Numbered from the stretch's first letter, positions 1 through 8,497 are shown. The stretch is 45,254 bases of DNA from an uncultured Paracoccaceae bacterium (GCA_938049225.1 CALICM010000040.1:1-45254); one strand, 5' to 3'. Notes: generated by a model not told the origin, from the sequence alone. Numbers and translations: made by a program.

Positions 1-107
1 ATTCACTCTGGTTGCGACAGCCGGAGGGAAGCATGCCTTGGACGGAAACCACTCAAATTAATTTCCGTTTGGGCTCTTAGCAAAATGAGGCGCGTGCCGC
101 GCCAAGT

Positions 108-452
108 TTACTCTCCCCGCTTCCGCGGGGCGGAAGCGGAGCTGTGGCGCTTTCTTTGGCCTGTGCGTTGGCCTTGATCCCCAACCACATGTTGGGCGGT
201 AACCAAAAGCTCGGACCCGATGGCAAAGGCCTTGCCGTGCCGCTGGGTATTTTGAAGCGGGTCGGTCGCATCATAGGGTGTGCCTTTCACATCGAGATGA
301 AAGAAAGCCGACCTCGCGGTTTCAAGCGCCCAAGCCTCGGACCGCTGCTGCGCCGCCGCGAACATCGGACTTAGTGCCAGCAAAGCCGCGCAGGCAAGCC
401 CGGCAAAGGCCCGCGCAAGCACGCCACTACGGATCAGTCGTACCAGATACAT
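108..452 (-). pseudogene. truncated trypsin-like serine protease (N-terminal part only)
   Basis: The product begins with a clear Sec signal peptide (about residues 1-34, ending LSPMFAAAQQ). It then reads like the start of a trypsin-like (S1) protease: a GKAFAIGSELLVTAQHVVGD segment in which TAQHVVG resembles the catalytic-histidine motif. Soon after this motif the reading turns into low-complexity basic residues and stops, so only about 95 plausible residues exist. No frame in the remaining 107 bases to the window edge contains a GNSGGP-like serine motif, so the Asp and Ser of the triad are missing. The start overlaps the upstream small gene by 19 bp. I read it as a gene cut by rearrangement. 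The family assignment rests on one motif and is moderate. Confidence 0.5.
117..139. repeat. perfect 9-bp inverted repeat, 5-nt loop
   Basis: CCGCTTCCG and CGGAAGCGG flank a CGGGG loop. The hairpin lies at the point where the truncated protease frame loses its protease-like sequence. It could be a displaced transcription terminator (no U-run follows on either strand) or mark a rearrangement junction. Confidence 0.5.
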
Positions 453-754
453 CGCGCAGTCGCCCCCATCTCTCCGCCACTTAGGTCGTTTCCATCAATG
501 ACATATTGGCCGTCGATAATCTCGATCCAAACCTGGTCGTCGGGATGGTTGAACTGACCGCGGATTTCACTCAGGAAGCACGCCCCCTCCAACTCATTGA
601 CACCCAGCTCGATCCGGCCGTCACCGGTCCGCCATTCCGACAGCCACATCTCGTGCTCGTCGCTCCAAAAGTTATGGTCGCGAAACTGTCGTTAGCACGG
701 GGCCCTGGCCTCGGTCAGGACATCGGCTAGAAATTGATTTCGGTATTCCGACAT
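434..754 (-). pseudogene. small unknown protein interrupted by an in-frame TAA
   Basis: Read from the ATG at 754, the frame begins MSEYRNQFLADVLTEAR. It meets TAA at 692-694, then continues without a frame change through QFRDHNFWSDEHEMWLSEW to a stop at 434. The residues on both sides of the stop look like ordinary acidic globular protein, so one nonsense change in a gene of about 107 codons is the simplest reading. An internal ATG at 649 would still give a 71-residue product. The 3' end overlaps the truncated protease start by 19 bp, suggesting the two were once translated together. I do not recognise the family. Confidence 0.4.
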
Positions 755-853
755 CGGTAGAACGCCGTAGTAGCTGCCAGTGCCACCCGCCGGCAGCCCA
801 ATATTTTCGAGGTTGCGCGAAACAAGGAAAACGACCGCCGCGAGTGTCTGAGT

Positions 854-1195
854 ACCAAAGACGAGCCACTCTTGGGCTATAAGGCGCGGCCTCTCGACGG
901 CATCTGGGCCACGGCGCCCTATCTGCACAATGGGTCGGTCGCCTCGCTTTACGAGTTGCTGCTGCCGGCGGATCAGCGCGCCGCGCGCTTTCAGGTTGGC
1001 GCGCGCGACTACGATCCCGTCAAAATCGGCTATGTCACCGACGCCGATGTGGATGCGACCGGGTTTGTGTTGCGCACAGGCGATGCCGCAGGCAATCTGA
1101 TCGAGGGCAACAGCAATGCGGGGCACGAATACGGCGCCCGATCCCTGAGCGAGCAGGAAAGGTGAGACCTGTTGGAATACATGAAAACGCTCTGA
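854..1195 (+). pseudogene. C-terminal fragment of a cytochrome c family protein with a premature TGA
   Basis: The frame reads GYKARPLDGIWATAPYLHNG and later GNSNAGHEYG. These are hallmark C-terminal blocks of the large periplasmic c-type cytochrome/peroxidase-like proteins of Proteobacteria. A TGA at 1163-1165 interrupts SEQER-stop-DLLEYMKTL, and the natural C-terminal ending follows it in the same frame before a second TGA at 1193-1195. The upstream part with the CxxCH haem sites is absent: the frame stays open back to about 761 but loses recognisable cytochrome sequence, and a stop lies at 758. It is therefore both 5'-truncated and nonsense-mutated. The fragment identity is fairly secure; the exact left boundary is not. 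Confidence 0.65.
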
Positions 1196-1629
1196 GGGCG
1201 CGATCATGATAGGGGGCAGGACGACATAAGGCCCATCGCGGCACTCTCGAATAACGCCAGACCCGCGCGTCAGCCTTACGACAAAGCCTATCCAACGGCG
1301 AAATTCTTCGGGCCCCGACATATCTGGAAGAGCGACCCACCGCTCTGGAACGATGGCCCAAAGTCACCCTCCAAAGGGCCACCAGCATCTTGCTCGCAGA
1401 TACCTCCACATACATATCAAAGGGTTACATGGGGCTTCACGGCACACCCCTCCAGTTTTGCCCAAAACTTCGATCCTTCGAACGCCGAAAACTGCGCCAG
1501 AACACCGCAGCGATCGTTGCCTGATTGCCCCAACCCCCCGAGAGTTGCGCCGCCGCGCCGATCTTGTGGCTTTACGTAACCGCCCCGCTAAGGCTAGATG
1601 TTCACAAACCCGTCAAACCGGAGCCCCTC
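1196..1629. other. gene-poor stretch before nrdR
   Basis: No convincing gene was found in either direction. A short plus-strand reading around 1250-1350 (PYDKAYPTAKFFGPRHIW) has protein-like composition but no start, no family resemblance I can name, and soon degenerates. It may be more decayed sequence. The nrdR promoter should lie in the last 100-150 bases. I could not see a clear NrdR box or a good -35/-10 pair. Confidence 0.4.
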
Positions 1630-2097
1630 ATGCGCTGCCCCTTCTGCGGAAACGTCGACACCCAGGTCAAAGACTCGCGCCCCGCCGAGGATCACGTCGC
1701 GATCCGTCGCCGCCGTTTCTGCCCCGCCTGCGCGGGCCGTTTCACCACCTATGAACGGGTCCAATTGCGCGACCTTGTGGTGATCAAAAAGCAGGGCAAG
1801 CGCGAGGCTTTCGATCGTGACAAGCTGGAACGCTCGATCCGCATCGCCCTGCAAAAACGCCCCGTCGAGCCCGAGCGGATCGATCAGATGATCAGCGGTA
1901 TTGTCCGCCGCCTGGAAAGCATGGGCGACGCCGATGTGCCGTCTGACAAAATCGGCGAGATCGTGATGGAAACCCTGGCCCGCATCGACACCGTGGCCTA
2001 TGTCCGCTTCGCCAGCGTCTACAAAAACTTCCAAGCCGCCGACGATTTCGAGGAATTCGTGTCCGAGCTGCGCCCCGACGCCGACGGCAAAAGCTGA
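1630..2097 (+). CDS. nrdR: transcriptional repressor NrdR
   Basis: NrdR represses ribonucleotide reductase genes in response to dATP/ATP. The 155-residue product has the family's usual length. An N-terminal zinc ribbon uses Cys3, Cys6, Cys31 and Cys34 (MRCPFC ... FCPAC), and an ATP-cone domain covers about residues 49-139. The start is the ATG at 1630, because the zinc ribbon begins at once with MRCPFCGN; upstream in-frame codons add nothing family-like. It lies 4 bp ahead of ribD, the common alphaproteobacterial nrdR-ribD arrangement, and is probably co-transcribed with it. Its own upstream region shows no obvious NrdR box. Identification is firm. Confidence 0.95.
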   Translation: MRCPFCGNVDTQVKDSRPAEDHVAIRRRRFCPACAGRFTTYERVQLRDLVVIKKQGKREAFDRDKLERSIRIALQKRPVEPERIDQMISGIVRRLESMGDADVPSDKIGEIVMETLARIDTVAYVRFASVYKNFQAADDFEEFVSELRPDADGKS

Positions 2098-2101
2098 CCC
2101 C

Positions 2102-3202
2102 ATGTCCAGCGATGCGCGCTGGATGGATCAGGCCCTCGCCCTCGCCGCGCGCGGTCTGGGCAACACCTGGCCCAACCCGGCCGTTGGCTGTGTGATCACC
2201 CGCGATGACCAAGTGATCGGCAAGGGCTGGACCCAGCCCGGCGGACAGCCCCATGCGGAAACCCAAGCGCTGCAAAACATAGACGCGCGTAGGGCAACGG
2301 CCTATGTCACCCTGGAGCCCTGCGCCCACACCGGTCAAACCGGTCCCTGCGCCCAGGCCCTGGCCGAGGCGGGCATTGCCCGCGTTGTCATGGCCCTGGG
2401 GGATCCTGACCCGCGCGTGGCGGGTCAAGGCCAGGCGATGCTAGAGCGCGCTGGGGTAGCGGTTGAAAGCGGTCTGCGCCAGGCCGAGGCGGCCGAGGTG
2501 AACAAAGGATATTTCAGCCGGATAGGCCGAGGGCGGCCCTGGGTCACGCTGAAGCTGGCCAGTTCCCTGGACGGCCGCATCGCCCTCGCCAATGGCGAAA
2601 GCCGCTGGATCACCGGGCCAGATGCCCGCGCCTTCGTCCACCGGTTACGCGCCACCTCCGACGCCATTCTGATCGGCGCGGGGACCGCCCGTGCTGACAA
2701 TCCTATGTTAGACGTGCGCGAGGGTGCAGTCACCCCACGCCCGCCGGTTCGCATTGTCACCGACCCCAGTTTGTCGCTGCCCGCCGACAGCCGCCTGGCC
2801 CAAACCGCCACTTCTCAACCGCTCTGGCTGCTGCACGGACCAGCGGCAACCTCTCCAACGCTCAGCAGCTTGGGCGTAACACTCCTCCCAATTCTCACCA
2901 CCGACACCGGCCTCGACCTGCCCGCCGCCCTGCAAACCCTGGGCACCCAGGGCCTGACCCGCGTCTTGTGCGAGGGCGGCGGCCGCCTGGCGGCCAGCTT
3001 GATCCGCGACGGCCTGGTCGACGAGTTGATCCTGATCACCGCCGGTAAAATCATCGGGTCCGAGGGCACCCCCGTGATCGGCCCGATGGCCGCCGAGGTT
3101 CTGGCGAAGGTGCCCCACTTCAAACCCATCGAACATCGCCAGATCGGCGACGACATCCTGACCCGCTGGGTCAGCGCCGCCACAGATGCGCCAACCCTCT
3201 AA
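2102..3202 (+). CDS. ribD: bifunctional riboflavin deaminase/reductase RibD
   Basis: RibD catalyses the second and third steps of the pyrimidine branch of riboflavin synthesis: deamination of the diaminopyrimidinone phosphate, then NADPH reduction of the ribose side chain. The 366-residue protein has a cytidine-deaminase-like N-terminal domain with the zinc site His51-Ala-Glu53, Cys74 and Cys83 (PHAE ... EPCAHTGQTGPC). A C-terminal reductase domain (about 150-366) begins VTLKLASSLDGRIA. The chosen ATG gives the canonical N-terminus and follows nrdR by 4 bp. Its last 32 bp overlap the 3' end of kpsC on the other strand. The rest of the pathway resumes at 7887, beyond the capsule operon. Confidence 0.95.
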   Translation: MSSDARWMDQALALAARGLGNTWPNPAVGCVITRDDQVIGKGWTQPGGQPHAETQALQNIDARRATAYVTLEPCAHTGQTGPCAQALAEAGIARVVMALGDPDPRVAGQGQAMLERAGVAVESGLRQAEAAEVNKGYFSRIGRGRPWVTLKLASSLDGRIALANGESRWITGPDARAFVHRLRATSDAILIGAGTARADNPMLDVREGAVTPRPPVRIVTDPSLSLPADSRLAQTATSQPLWLLHGPAATSPTLSSLGVTLLPILTTDTGLDLPAALQTLGTQGLTRVLCEGGGRLAASLIRDGLVDELILITAGKIIGSEGTPVIGPMAAEVLAKVPHFKPIEHRQIGDDILTRWVSAATDAPTL

Positions 3203-5309
3203 GCCGGTATTGCACTGCCGCCACCGCCTTATGGCGACGGGTGGCATGGCGGCTGACGGCGAGGGCACCGCTGGAAAGGCGCTCCAAAGTCACCTCGGGC
3301 GGGCAAGCCAGCCCGGTTTGGGCGTCAAAATACCGGGGATAGTCAATCAGTGTCGCGTGGACCAGTGCTGTCAGATCCGGGCGCGCGGTGCGGCGCGAGG
3401 CGGATTGACCATGATCATTGGTCAGGCCCCATCCGGCATAAAAGGGCATGCCCAGGCAGTGGACCTCAAGCCCGCGCAGCAGCGCCTCGAACCCCATCAG
3501 CGAGGTCATGGTCCAGACAACATCGGCCAGATCCATCGCTTGGCTGGCCGAGATCTCGCGCGCCACAACGTCGGCCAGACCTTGGGCCTGCGCATCGGTG
3601 ACAGCACCTTGGCGCAGGCCAACCTCGACGTCGGGATGCGGCTTGTAGATGATGAAAGCATCGGGAAAATGCGCCCGCGCCCGCCGCAGCAGCGCAAGGT
3701 TGGTCGAAACATCGCTGGTGCCCAGGCGGATGGATGCGTCATCCTCGACCTGCCCAGGCACCAAAACAACCTGCCTTCCTGGCGGTATCGTCAGGGCTTG
3801 ATCGGCGCCCACGTTGTATTTGGTCAGGCGCGCCGCAACGATCGCGGCTTGCAAGGCAGCCGCGCGGCGGCGGGCATGGCGGGGCAGCGCGGTGCTTTGC
3901 GCGATCTGCGTCTCAAGGCGGCTGGGGCGCGTGGGGTCGAAGTAAATCCCCAAATCGTCCAAAACGAGAGAGGCTGCGGGCAAGAGCTGCGCGCCCAAAC
4001 CTACCGAGCGCAGAAACCCATCCTCGACCCGGATCAGGGGCGTGTTTTGTGCGGCGGCTTGGGCACGGATCTCGGGCGTTTCCTTGCCCGCCCAGATCAG
4101 AACAGTGCGTTTGGTGGTCGCAGCCAATTTCAGCGCTTGGGCTGGATCGCTCTCGAACCGCGGGGGACCGCCCTGGCCCCGCAAAAACGCGGCGGTGGGT
4201 TTGTGTTTCCAGGGCTTCATGCCTGTGCAAATCGCGGGCTGGCGGTTCTCGCGCCATGCGCGGGCTTGGGCAGCGAGGGCCTGGGCCACCGTTTCGAAGC
4301 CCGTCAACCGGTCGCGATAGGGGTCGTACCAGGTGGGGTAGAGCAGCATGGCGCACGCAAAAAGCGCTTCGCGGCTCAGGCGACGGGTCCGGCGGACAAC
4401 GGGCAAGCGGTCATCGCTCAGACCCCATCCGGCGTAGAATGGCTGGCCAAAGATTGCTGGCCGGTGCCCTGCCAGAATGGCCTCGAACCCCAATTGCGAG
4501 GAGACGGCATAAACCGCAGATGCCCCGTCGAGCAGCGCCCATGGGTTCACCGGGTCCGCGCAGATCGTTGTACGCCCATCACAATCCTCGGGGCTGAAAT
4601 GGCCGCGCTTGGTGCCGGCAGCGGTGACAGGATGGGTGCGCAGGACAATTCGGGCCGTCGGGTGTTCGGCCTTTGCCGCCGCCAGCATTTGGCGGAAACT
4701 GTCGGCCGAAGCCCCCGCATGGGAAATCGCGGCGTCGCCCGCGGTTTGGTCGATCACAAGCACATAGCCGGGCTCTGGCGGTCGGACGGCGGCGTCCCAG
4801 TTCGCGTATTTCGACAGGCCGTTGTCGCACAGGAAGGCTATACCGTCTTCGGCACGGGCCCGCAGGTCAGGGGTTTCCAATTCTGCGGTTGCCAGCAGAT
4901 CCTCAAGCGCTGAAGGCTGTGCGCTGTCATAATGCAGGCCCCGCTTGTCCAACAGCAAACCCAAGGGCCCCTCGCCCCCAGCACCGGGCTGAACCGAGCG
5001 GAGCCAGGCGTCCTCGACATTCAGCACCGGAACATCGCCGCGCCGCGCCATCGCCAGGCCGCGCCAACTGACCGGGCGGCGGCCCCAGACGGCAACGGCA
5101 TCGGCGTGCGATGGGCGCAGCATGGGTGCTATCCGCCAACCCGCCAGGGTCAGGATCCGGCGAATGCGACGGTTCCACAGAAAGCCGCCGGTATAGGCCG
5201 CCAGACGTTGAGGCGACCCCGTCAGAAGCTCGTCGCCGATGCGCCCACGTTGGTCACGGTCGTTGCCAAGCTGAGTGTGCTTGAGGTGGCTTGAAGGATC
5301 CTGGTCCAT
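3171..5309 (-). CDS. kpsC: capsule beta-Kdo transferase KpsC-like protein
   Basis: KpsC-type proteins are cytoplasmic, tandem-domain Kdo transferases that extend the poly-Kdo linker on phosphatidylglycerol, which anchors group 2-type capsules. The 712-residue reading shows the duplication directly. VEDAWLRSV...GLLLDKRGLHYD and FYAGWGLSDD in the first half recur as VEDGFLRSV...LVLDDLGIYFD and FYAGWGLTND in the second. It is the last gene of kpsS-wza-kpsC. The only ATG (5309) lies 88 bp inside wza and adds about 30 non-family-like residues. Convincing sequence starts near the wza stop, where the only nearby candidate is a CTG. The true start may therefore be unusual, or the protein may carry an N-terminal extension. 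The 3' end overlaps ribD by 32 bp. Confidence 0.88.
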   Translation of the reverse strand: MDQDPSSHLKHTQLGNDRDQRGRIGDELLTGSPQRLAAYTGGFLWNRRIRRILTLAGWRIAPMLRPSHADAVAVWGRRPVSWRGLAMARRGDVPVLNVEDAWLRSVQPGAGGEGPLGLLLDKRGLHYDSAQPSALEDLLATAELETPDLRARAEDGIAFLCDNGLSKYANWDAAVRPPEPGYVLVIDQTAGDAAISHAGASADSFRQMLAAAKAEHPTARIVLRTHPVTAAGTKRGHFSPEDCDGRTTICADPVNPWALLDGASAVYAVSSQLGFEAILAGHRPAIFGQPFYAGWGLSDDRLPVVRRTRRLSREALFACAMLLYPTWYDPYRDRLTGFETVAQALAAQARAWRENRQPAICTGMKPWKHKPTAAFLRGQGGPPRFESDPAQALKLAATTKRTVLIWAGKETPEIRAQAAAQNTPLIRVEDGFLRSVGLGAQLLPAASLVLDDLGIYFDPTRPSRLETQIAQSTALPRHARRRAAALQAAIVAARLTKYNVGADQALTIPPGRQVVLVPGQVEDDASIRLGTSDVSTNLALLRRARAHFPDAFIIYKPHPDVEVGLRQGAVTDAQAQGLADVVAREISASQAMDLADVVWTMTSLMGFEALLRGLEVHCLGMPFYAGWGLTNDHGQSASRRTARPDLTALVHATLIDYPRYFDAQTGLACPPEVTLERLSSGALAVSRHATRRHKAVAAVQYRLRGLAHLWRR

Positions 5310-6364
5310 GCGACGAAGGGGGCCTCGGTGACATAAATCGTGTCATCGTCGCGGATCTGGAAATCCTTGGCAACGAAGAAGCCCTCGGGACGGGTCAGAT
5401 CGATCACGTAGGCGAAAGGCTCGGCCTCGACCATATCGTTTCGACCCGTAACGCGATTGGCCACGCTTCGGGTCTCGCGACGGAAAACGAAGACCCCTGT
5501 GGGATCGGACAGGTTTCCGTTCAAGCCGCCGACCTGCGCCAGTGCCTCGACCGCGTTCAGATCGCCGGTTGGGAAAGGCACCTGCGCTTGGGTGCCGGTG
5601 GCCCCAAGCGCTGTGAACGTCCGCCGGTCTTCCTCGACGATGATCGTGTCGTTGGGACGCAGCGCGATGTCCAAACGAGGGTCATCATAAAGGTCCTGCA
5701 GCAGGATCGTGCCCGAACCGTTGTCGCGCCGCACAGTGACCGTGGCCACATCCGGATTGGCGGTCACACCCCCGGCACGTGCCAGCATCGGGGCCAGTTT
5801 GCCGGTGGCGGGTTGGATCGGATAGACACCCTGCGCACCGACGCCGCCAATGAGATTGACGGTTGCACCATCACCGGCCACGCGGCGGACCTCGACTTGT
5901 GGGTCGGGCGTCTGGCGGCCGAGTTCCTCTGTGATCAGTTGCCGCAGTTGGTCCGGGGTGCGCCCAATCGCTTTGAGCGAGCCCGCGTAGGGCATGAAAA
6001 TATTGCCCTGCTGGTCGACCTGTACCTCTTGGATGACGGCGACTTTTTGGCCCAGACCAACCAGCAAACCGTTGTCCACATTCTCCCACACGGTGATAGA
6101 CAGCTGATCGCCAGGGTTGATGGCATCCGACCGGGCGTCGGGCAGGCCGAGAAACTCGCCCGAGAAACCGAAGTCATTCGCGACGCGGGCGCGGTTGGCG
6201 ATCTGGCTGTCGACCAAAACCACATTCAACACGCCGCCAGTGGTTTTGGATCCGGCCACGATCTCCTTCGGATTGGGGCCGGGGCGTGGCAGCGCGCAGC
6301 CTGCCAAGATAAGCGTGCAGGCCAACACAGCAACCACCCGCGAAACGGGTCGGGGAAAGTACAT
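5222..6364 (-). CDS. Wza/KpsD-like polysaccharide export outer-membrane lipoprotein
   Basis: This is the outer-membrane or periplasmic export channel component for capsular polysaccharide. The 380-residue product opens with a lipoprotein signal peptide whose lipobox LILAGC predicts Cys about 23 as the acylated residue. A polysaccharide-export domain follows (about 75-165: AINPGDQLSITVWENV, then FMPYAGSLKAIGRTPDQLRQ), then SLBB-type repeats. GTG and ATG codons are adjacent at 6367 and 6364; ATG is preferred, with a GAGG about 10 nt upstream. It sits between kpsS and kpsC in one operon. No Wzc/KpsE or ABC-transporter (KpsMT) genes are present here, so these genes supply only part of an exporter. 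Confidence 0.88.
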   Translation of the reverse strand: MYFPRPVSRVVAVLACTLILAGCALPRPGPNPKEIVAGSKTTGGVLNVVLVDSQIANRARVANDFGFSGEFLGLPDARSDAINPGDQLSITVWENVDNGLLVGLGQKVAVIQEVQVDQQGNIFMPYAGSLKAIGRTPDQLRQLITEELGRQTPDPQVEVRRVAGDGATVNLIGGVGAQGVYPIQPATGKLAPMLARAGGVTANPDVATVTVRRDNGSGTILLQDLYDDPRLDIALRPNDTIIVEEDRRTFTALGATGTQAQVPFPTGDLNAVEALAQVGGLNGNLSDPTGVFVFRRETRSVANRVTGRNDMVEAEPFAYVIDLTRPEGFFVAKDFQIRDDDTIYVTEAPFVAWTRILQATSSTLSLATTVTNVGASATSF

Positions 6365-6441
6365 CACGAAACTGCCTCAGCTTTATGTTTTTTATGGCTT
6401 TTAGCCGATCAAAGCCGCTGGGGGAAGCGCGCCCTGCGGTT

Positions 6442-7722
6442 TCACCGCACCTGCGCGGTCAACTGTGGCAAGGGGGAAGCACCCGTGCGGCGGACCAGAT
6501 CATAGGGATCTTGATTTTTTAGAATGATATCAGCGACATTGCGGATCACGTCTGCACGACCCTCGGCCGTGTAGAACCCACCGGGAAACTGCGACGTTTC
6601 CAACAAATACTGCCGATAGACCAAATAGGCATCGTGATCGGGACGGCGCGGCTGGGCAAAAAATTCGTGGATCGGCTGGTGCGAAACAAACTCTGGCTTT
6701 GAATAGACAGAGCGGCCAAAAGCCTTGAGCGGCAAACCGCGCCACAGAACCTGCTGACCGGCGGTCGAGTTCACGGTGACCGCGGTCGAGGCCAAATCCA
6801 ACATCTCGCCCAGCTTTCCCCCACGGATCATTTGCACCCGATCGGCAATACCATTGTCCTTGGCCGCCTTGCGGATCAGCGCCTTGATCGGCTCCCGCCC
6901 ATCTTCAAGCGGGTGGGTCTTAAAGACCAGCCGGTGATGCCGGGGGGCGCCGCGGGCAAAGCCCTGACAGCATTCGTTAATGAACTCGCTGATGTGGCCA
7001 AAGTCGCTGTGATCGCGGAACGACGCGTCGTGGGCCAGTTGCAGCAGCACAAGGTGGTAGTTCGCGCCGCTGATCCGCAGACGGCGGGATTCGATGCGCC
7101 GTTCGATCACATGCACCGGAAACAAGAACAGACGGGCGGTGTGCAGCAGCGCCTCTTGCCAGACCGAGATCGCGCGATGCGGGCGGACCCGGCGATAAGG
7201 GCGATTGAACAGCAATATCCGCAGATGATACATCATCCCGGCCAGCGTATGTTGCCAAAGCGCGCCCCATTGCGCCGGGGCGTCTTGAACCTCGGGCGGT
7301 CGACCTGCGAGGGCTGCGCGCATTTCGGACAGCGAGGTTCCCATCAGGCGCGAATGGCCATTGGTGCCGTCCCGCTCGTAGGTCACCCAATAGGGGCGCA
7401 AATACCCTTCTTCGAAGCAATGGATTTGAAGGCCCCGGTCTTTGGCGATATGTCGGGCCGCCGCGTGGATATCGCGTGTGTCCCCATAAAGCACAATATC
7501 AGTGACAGGGTGCTGATCGAGAAAGGCCTCAAGAAATCGAGGCCAATCCGCACGGTCCTGGGTAAAGGCGGTGTAGCTGTCCTTATGGGCCCAAGTCCCT
7601 TGGTCGCCCGCGTTAAACCCAATTCGATGAACTTCCGCGCCTGCTTGCCGCAAAACCCGCGCTAGATTGCTGAAAAAAGCTCCGTGGGGTCCTTGGAGGA
7701 AAAGAATAAACCGCTCGGTCAT
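6442..7722 (-). CDS. kpsS: capsule Kdo transferase KpsS-like protein
   Basis: KpsS adds the first Kdo to phosphatidylglycerol in the capsule linker, before KpsC extends it. The 426-residue protein begins FILFLQGPHGAFFSNLARVL, the typical KpsS/LipB opening. It carries HCFEEGYLRPYWVTYE, THPLEDGREP and TVNSTAGQQVLWRGLPL, which are conserved blocks of the KpsS/KpsC superfamily. It is the first gene of a minus-strand operon with wza and kpsC; 77 bp separate it from wza. A TATAAT box lies 13 nt upstream of the ATG. The closing region ends with LTAQVR and shows no truncation. Family assignment is firm; capsule type is unknown. Confidence 0.9.
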   Translation of the reverse strand: MTERFILFLQGPHGAFFSNLARVLRQAGAEVHRIGFNAGDQGTWAHKDSYTAFTQDRADWPRFLEAFLDQHPVTDIVLYGDTRDIHAAARHIAKDRGLQIHCFEEGYLRPYWVTYERDGTNGHSRLMGTSLSEMRAALAGRPPEVQDAPAQWGALWQHTLAGMMYHLRILLFNRPYRRVRPHRAISVWQEALLHTARLFLFPVHVIERRIESRRLRISGANYHLVLLQLAHDASFRDHSDFGHISEFINECCQGFARGAPRHHRLVFKTHPLEDGREPIKALIRKAAKDNGIADRVQMIRGGKLGEMLDLASTAVTVNSTAGQQVLWRGLPLKAFGRSVYSKPEFVSHQPIHEFFAQPRRPDHDAYLVYRQYLLETSQFPGGFYTAEGRADVIRNVADIILKNQDPYDLVRRTGASPLPQLTAQVR

Positions 7723-7735
7723 GCCTGAATTCTCT

Positions 7736-7762
7736 ATTATAGTTTAAGTGACCTTAACACTT
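7736..7762 (-). promoter_or_regulatory. candidate kpsS promoter (-10 TATAAT) with overlapping inverted repeat
   Basis: On the minus strand a perfect TATAAT (7741-7736) lies 13 nt from the kpsS ATG. Immediately upstream, AAGTG and CACTT form an inverted repeat with a 7-nt spacer (7746-7762), placed where the spacer and -35 element would be. The -35 hexamer itself is poor, suggesting activator dependence. On the plus strand the same bases read TTAA-N6-TTAAC, one base short of a CtrA-type spacing. The regulator is unknown. Confidence 0.4.
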
Positions 7763-7886
7763 GCGGCACCGGAAAGCCAATCACGCTGCCCAACGGTGTA
7801 TGTCAAAGACACACGGCACCGAAGCCTTGCCCCGCCAGGGCGCCTCTGATAGCCCCAGCTTGCGTATCTGACAGGGGTCGAGGGCT

Positions 7887-8495
7887 GTGTTTACAGGGAT
7901 AATAACGGATGTGGGCCGTGTAGCGGAACTGTCACACGCCGGTGATCTGCGCGCCCGGCTGGAAACTGCCTATGCCCCCCAAGGGATCGACCTAGGGGCA
8001 TCGATTTGTTGCGATGGGGTGTGCCTGACCGTGGTGGATCGGGGCACAAATGGTGCACATTGGTTCGATGTGGATATCTCGGCCGAGACGCTGTCGAAAT
8101 CGACGCTGGGCCGTTGGAAAGTTGGAACACCCGTGAACCTTGAGCGGGCTTTGCGGTTGGGCGATGAGTTGGGCGGGCATATCGTCAGCGGTCACGTGGA
8201 TGGTACCGCTTTGGTCGCGGCGCAAGAGGATGTTGGGGACAGCACGTGCATGACGTTTGTCGCGCCCGATGGGTTGGCCAAGTTCATTGCCCCCAAGGGA
8301 TCCGTAGCGCTGGCGGGAACCTCCCTGACAGTAAACGAGGTGGAGGGTGCGCAATTCACCGTCAACTTGATCCCGCACACCAAGACGCAGACCACTTGGG
8401 GGCAGATCGCCACAGGCGACCATGTGAACCTGGAGGTCGACACGCTGGCGCGGTATGTTGCCCGCCTGGATCAAATGCGCGATGCGGGGGCGTGA
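7887..8495 (+). CDS. ribE: riboflavin synthase (alpha subunit)
   Basis: The enzyme dismutates two 6,7-dimethyl-8-ribityllumazines into riboflavin and the pyrimidine precursor. The 202-residue product has two tandem lumazine-binding barrels (about 1-95 and 96-195). The N-terminus MFTGIITDVGRV is near-invariant in the family, which fixes the start at the GTG at 7887. Other family blocks are DGVCLTVVD, LGGHIVSGHVDG and GTSLTVNEV. It opens the operon ribE-ribBX-ribH-nusB, with 2 bp to the next gene. The 164-bp upstream gap is shared with divergent kpsS. I saw no FMN riboswitch in it. Identification is firm. Confidence 0.95.
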   Translation: MFTGIITDVGRVAELSHAGDLRARLETAYAPQGIDLGASICCDGVCLTVVDRGTNGAHWFDVDISAETLSKSTLGRWKVGTPVNLERALRLGDELGGHIVSGHVDGTALVAAQEDVGDSTCMTFVAPDGLAKFIAPKGSVALAGTSLTVNEVEGAQFTVNLIPHTKTQTTWGQIATGDHVNLEVDTLARYVARLDQMRDAGA

Positions 8496-8497
8496 CC

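Noticed and set aside
692-1321. Long minus-strand open frame over the cytochrome fragment
   Set aside because: Most of it is antisense to the recognisable cytochrome c sequence; only its end before the TAA at 692 belongs to the small unknown gene.
3186-4913. 575-codon plus-strand open frame opposite kpsC, and similar long frames opposite wza, kpsS, the OmpA coiled-coil gene and hisC
   Set aside because: They mirror well-supported genes, have no ribosome-binding sites or family motifs, and arise from GC-rich codon structure.
7744-7758. CtrA binding site
   Set aside because: TTAA-N6-TTAAC has the wrong spacing (N7 expected); kept only as part of the dyad observation.
7740-7886. FMN riboswitch before ribE
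   Set aside because: The conserved RFN blocks (AGGGCGGGG/GGTGAAA-type and downstream pairs) are not seen; only scattered GC-rich repeats are present.
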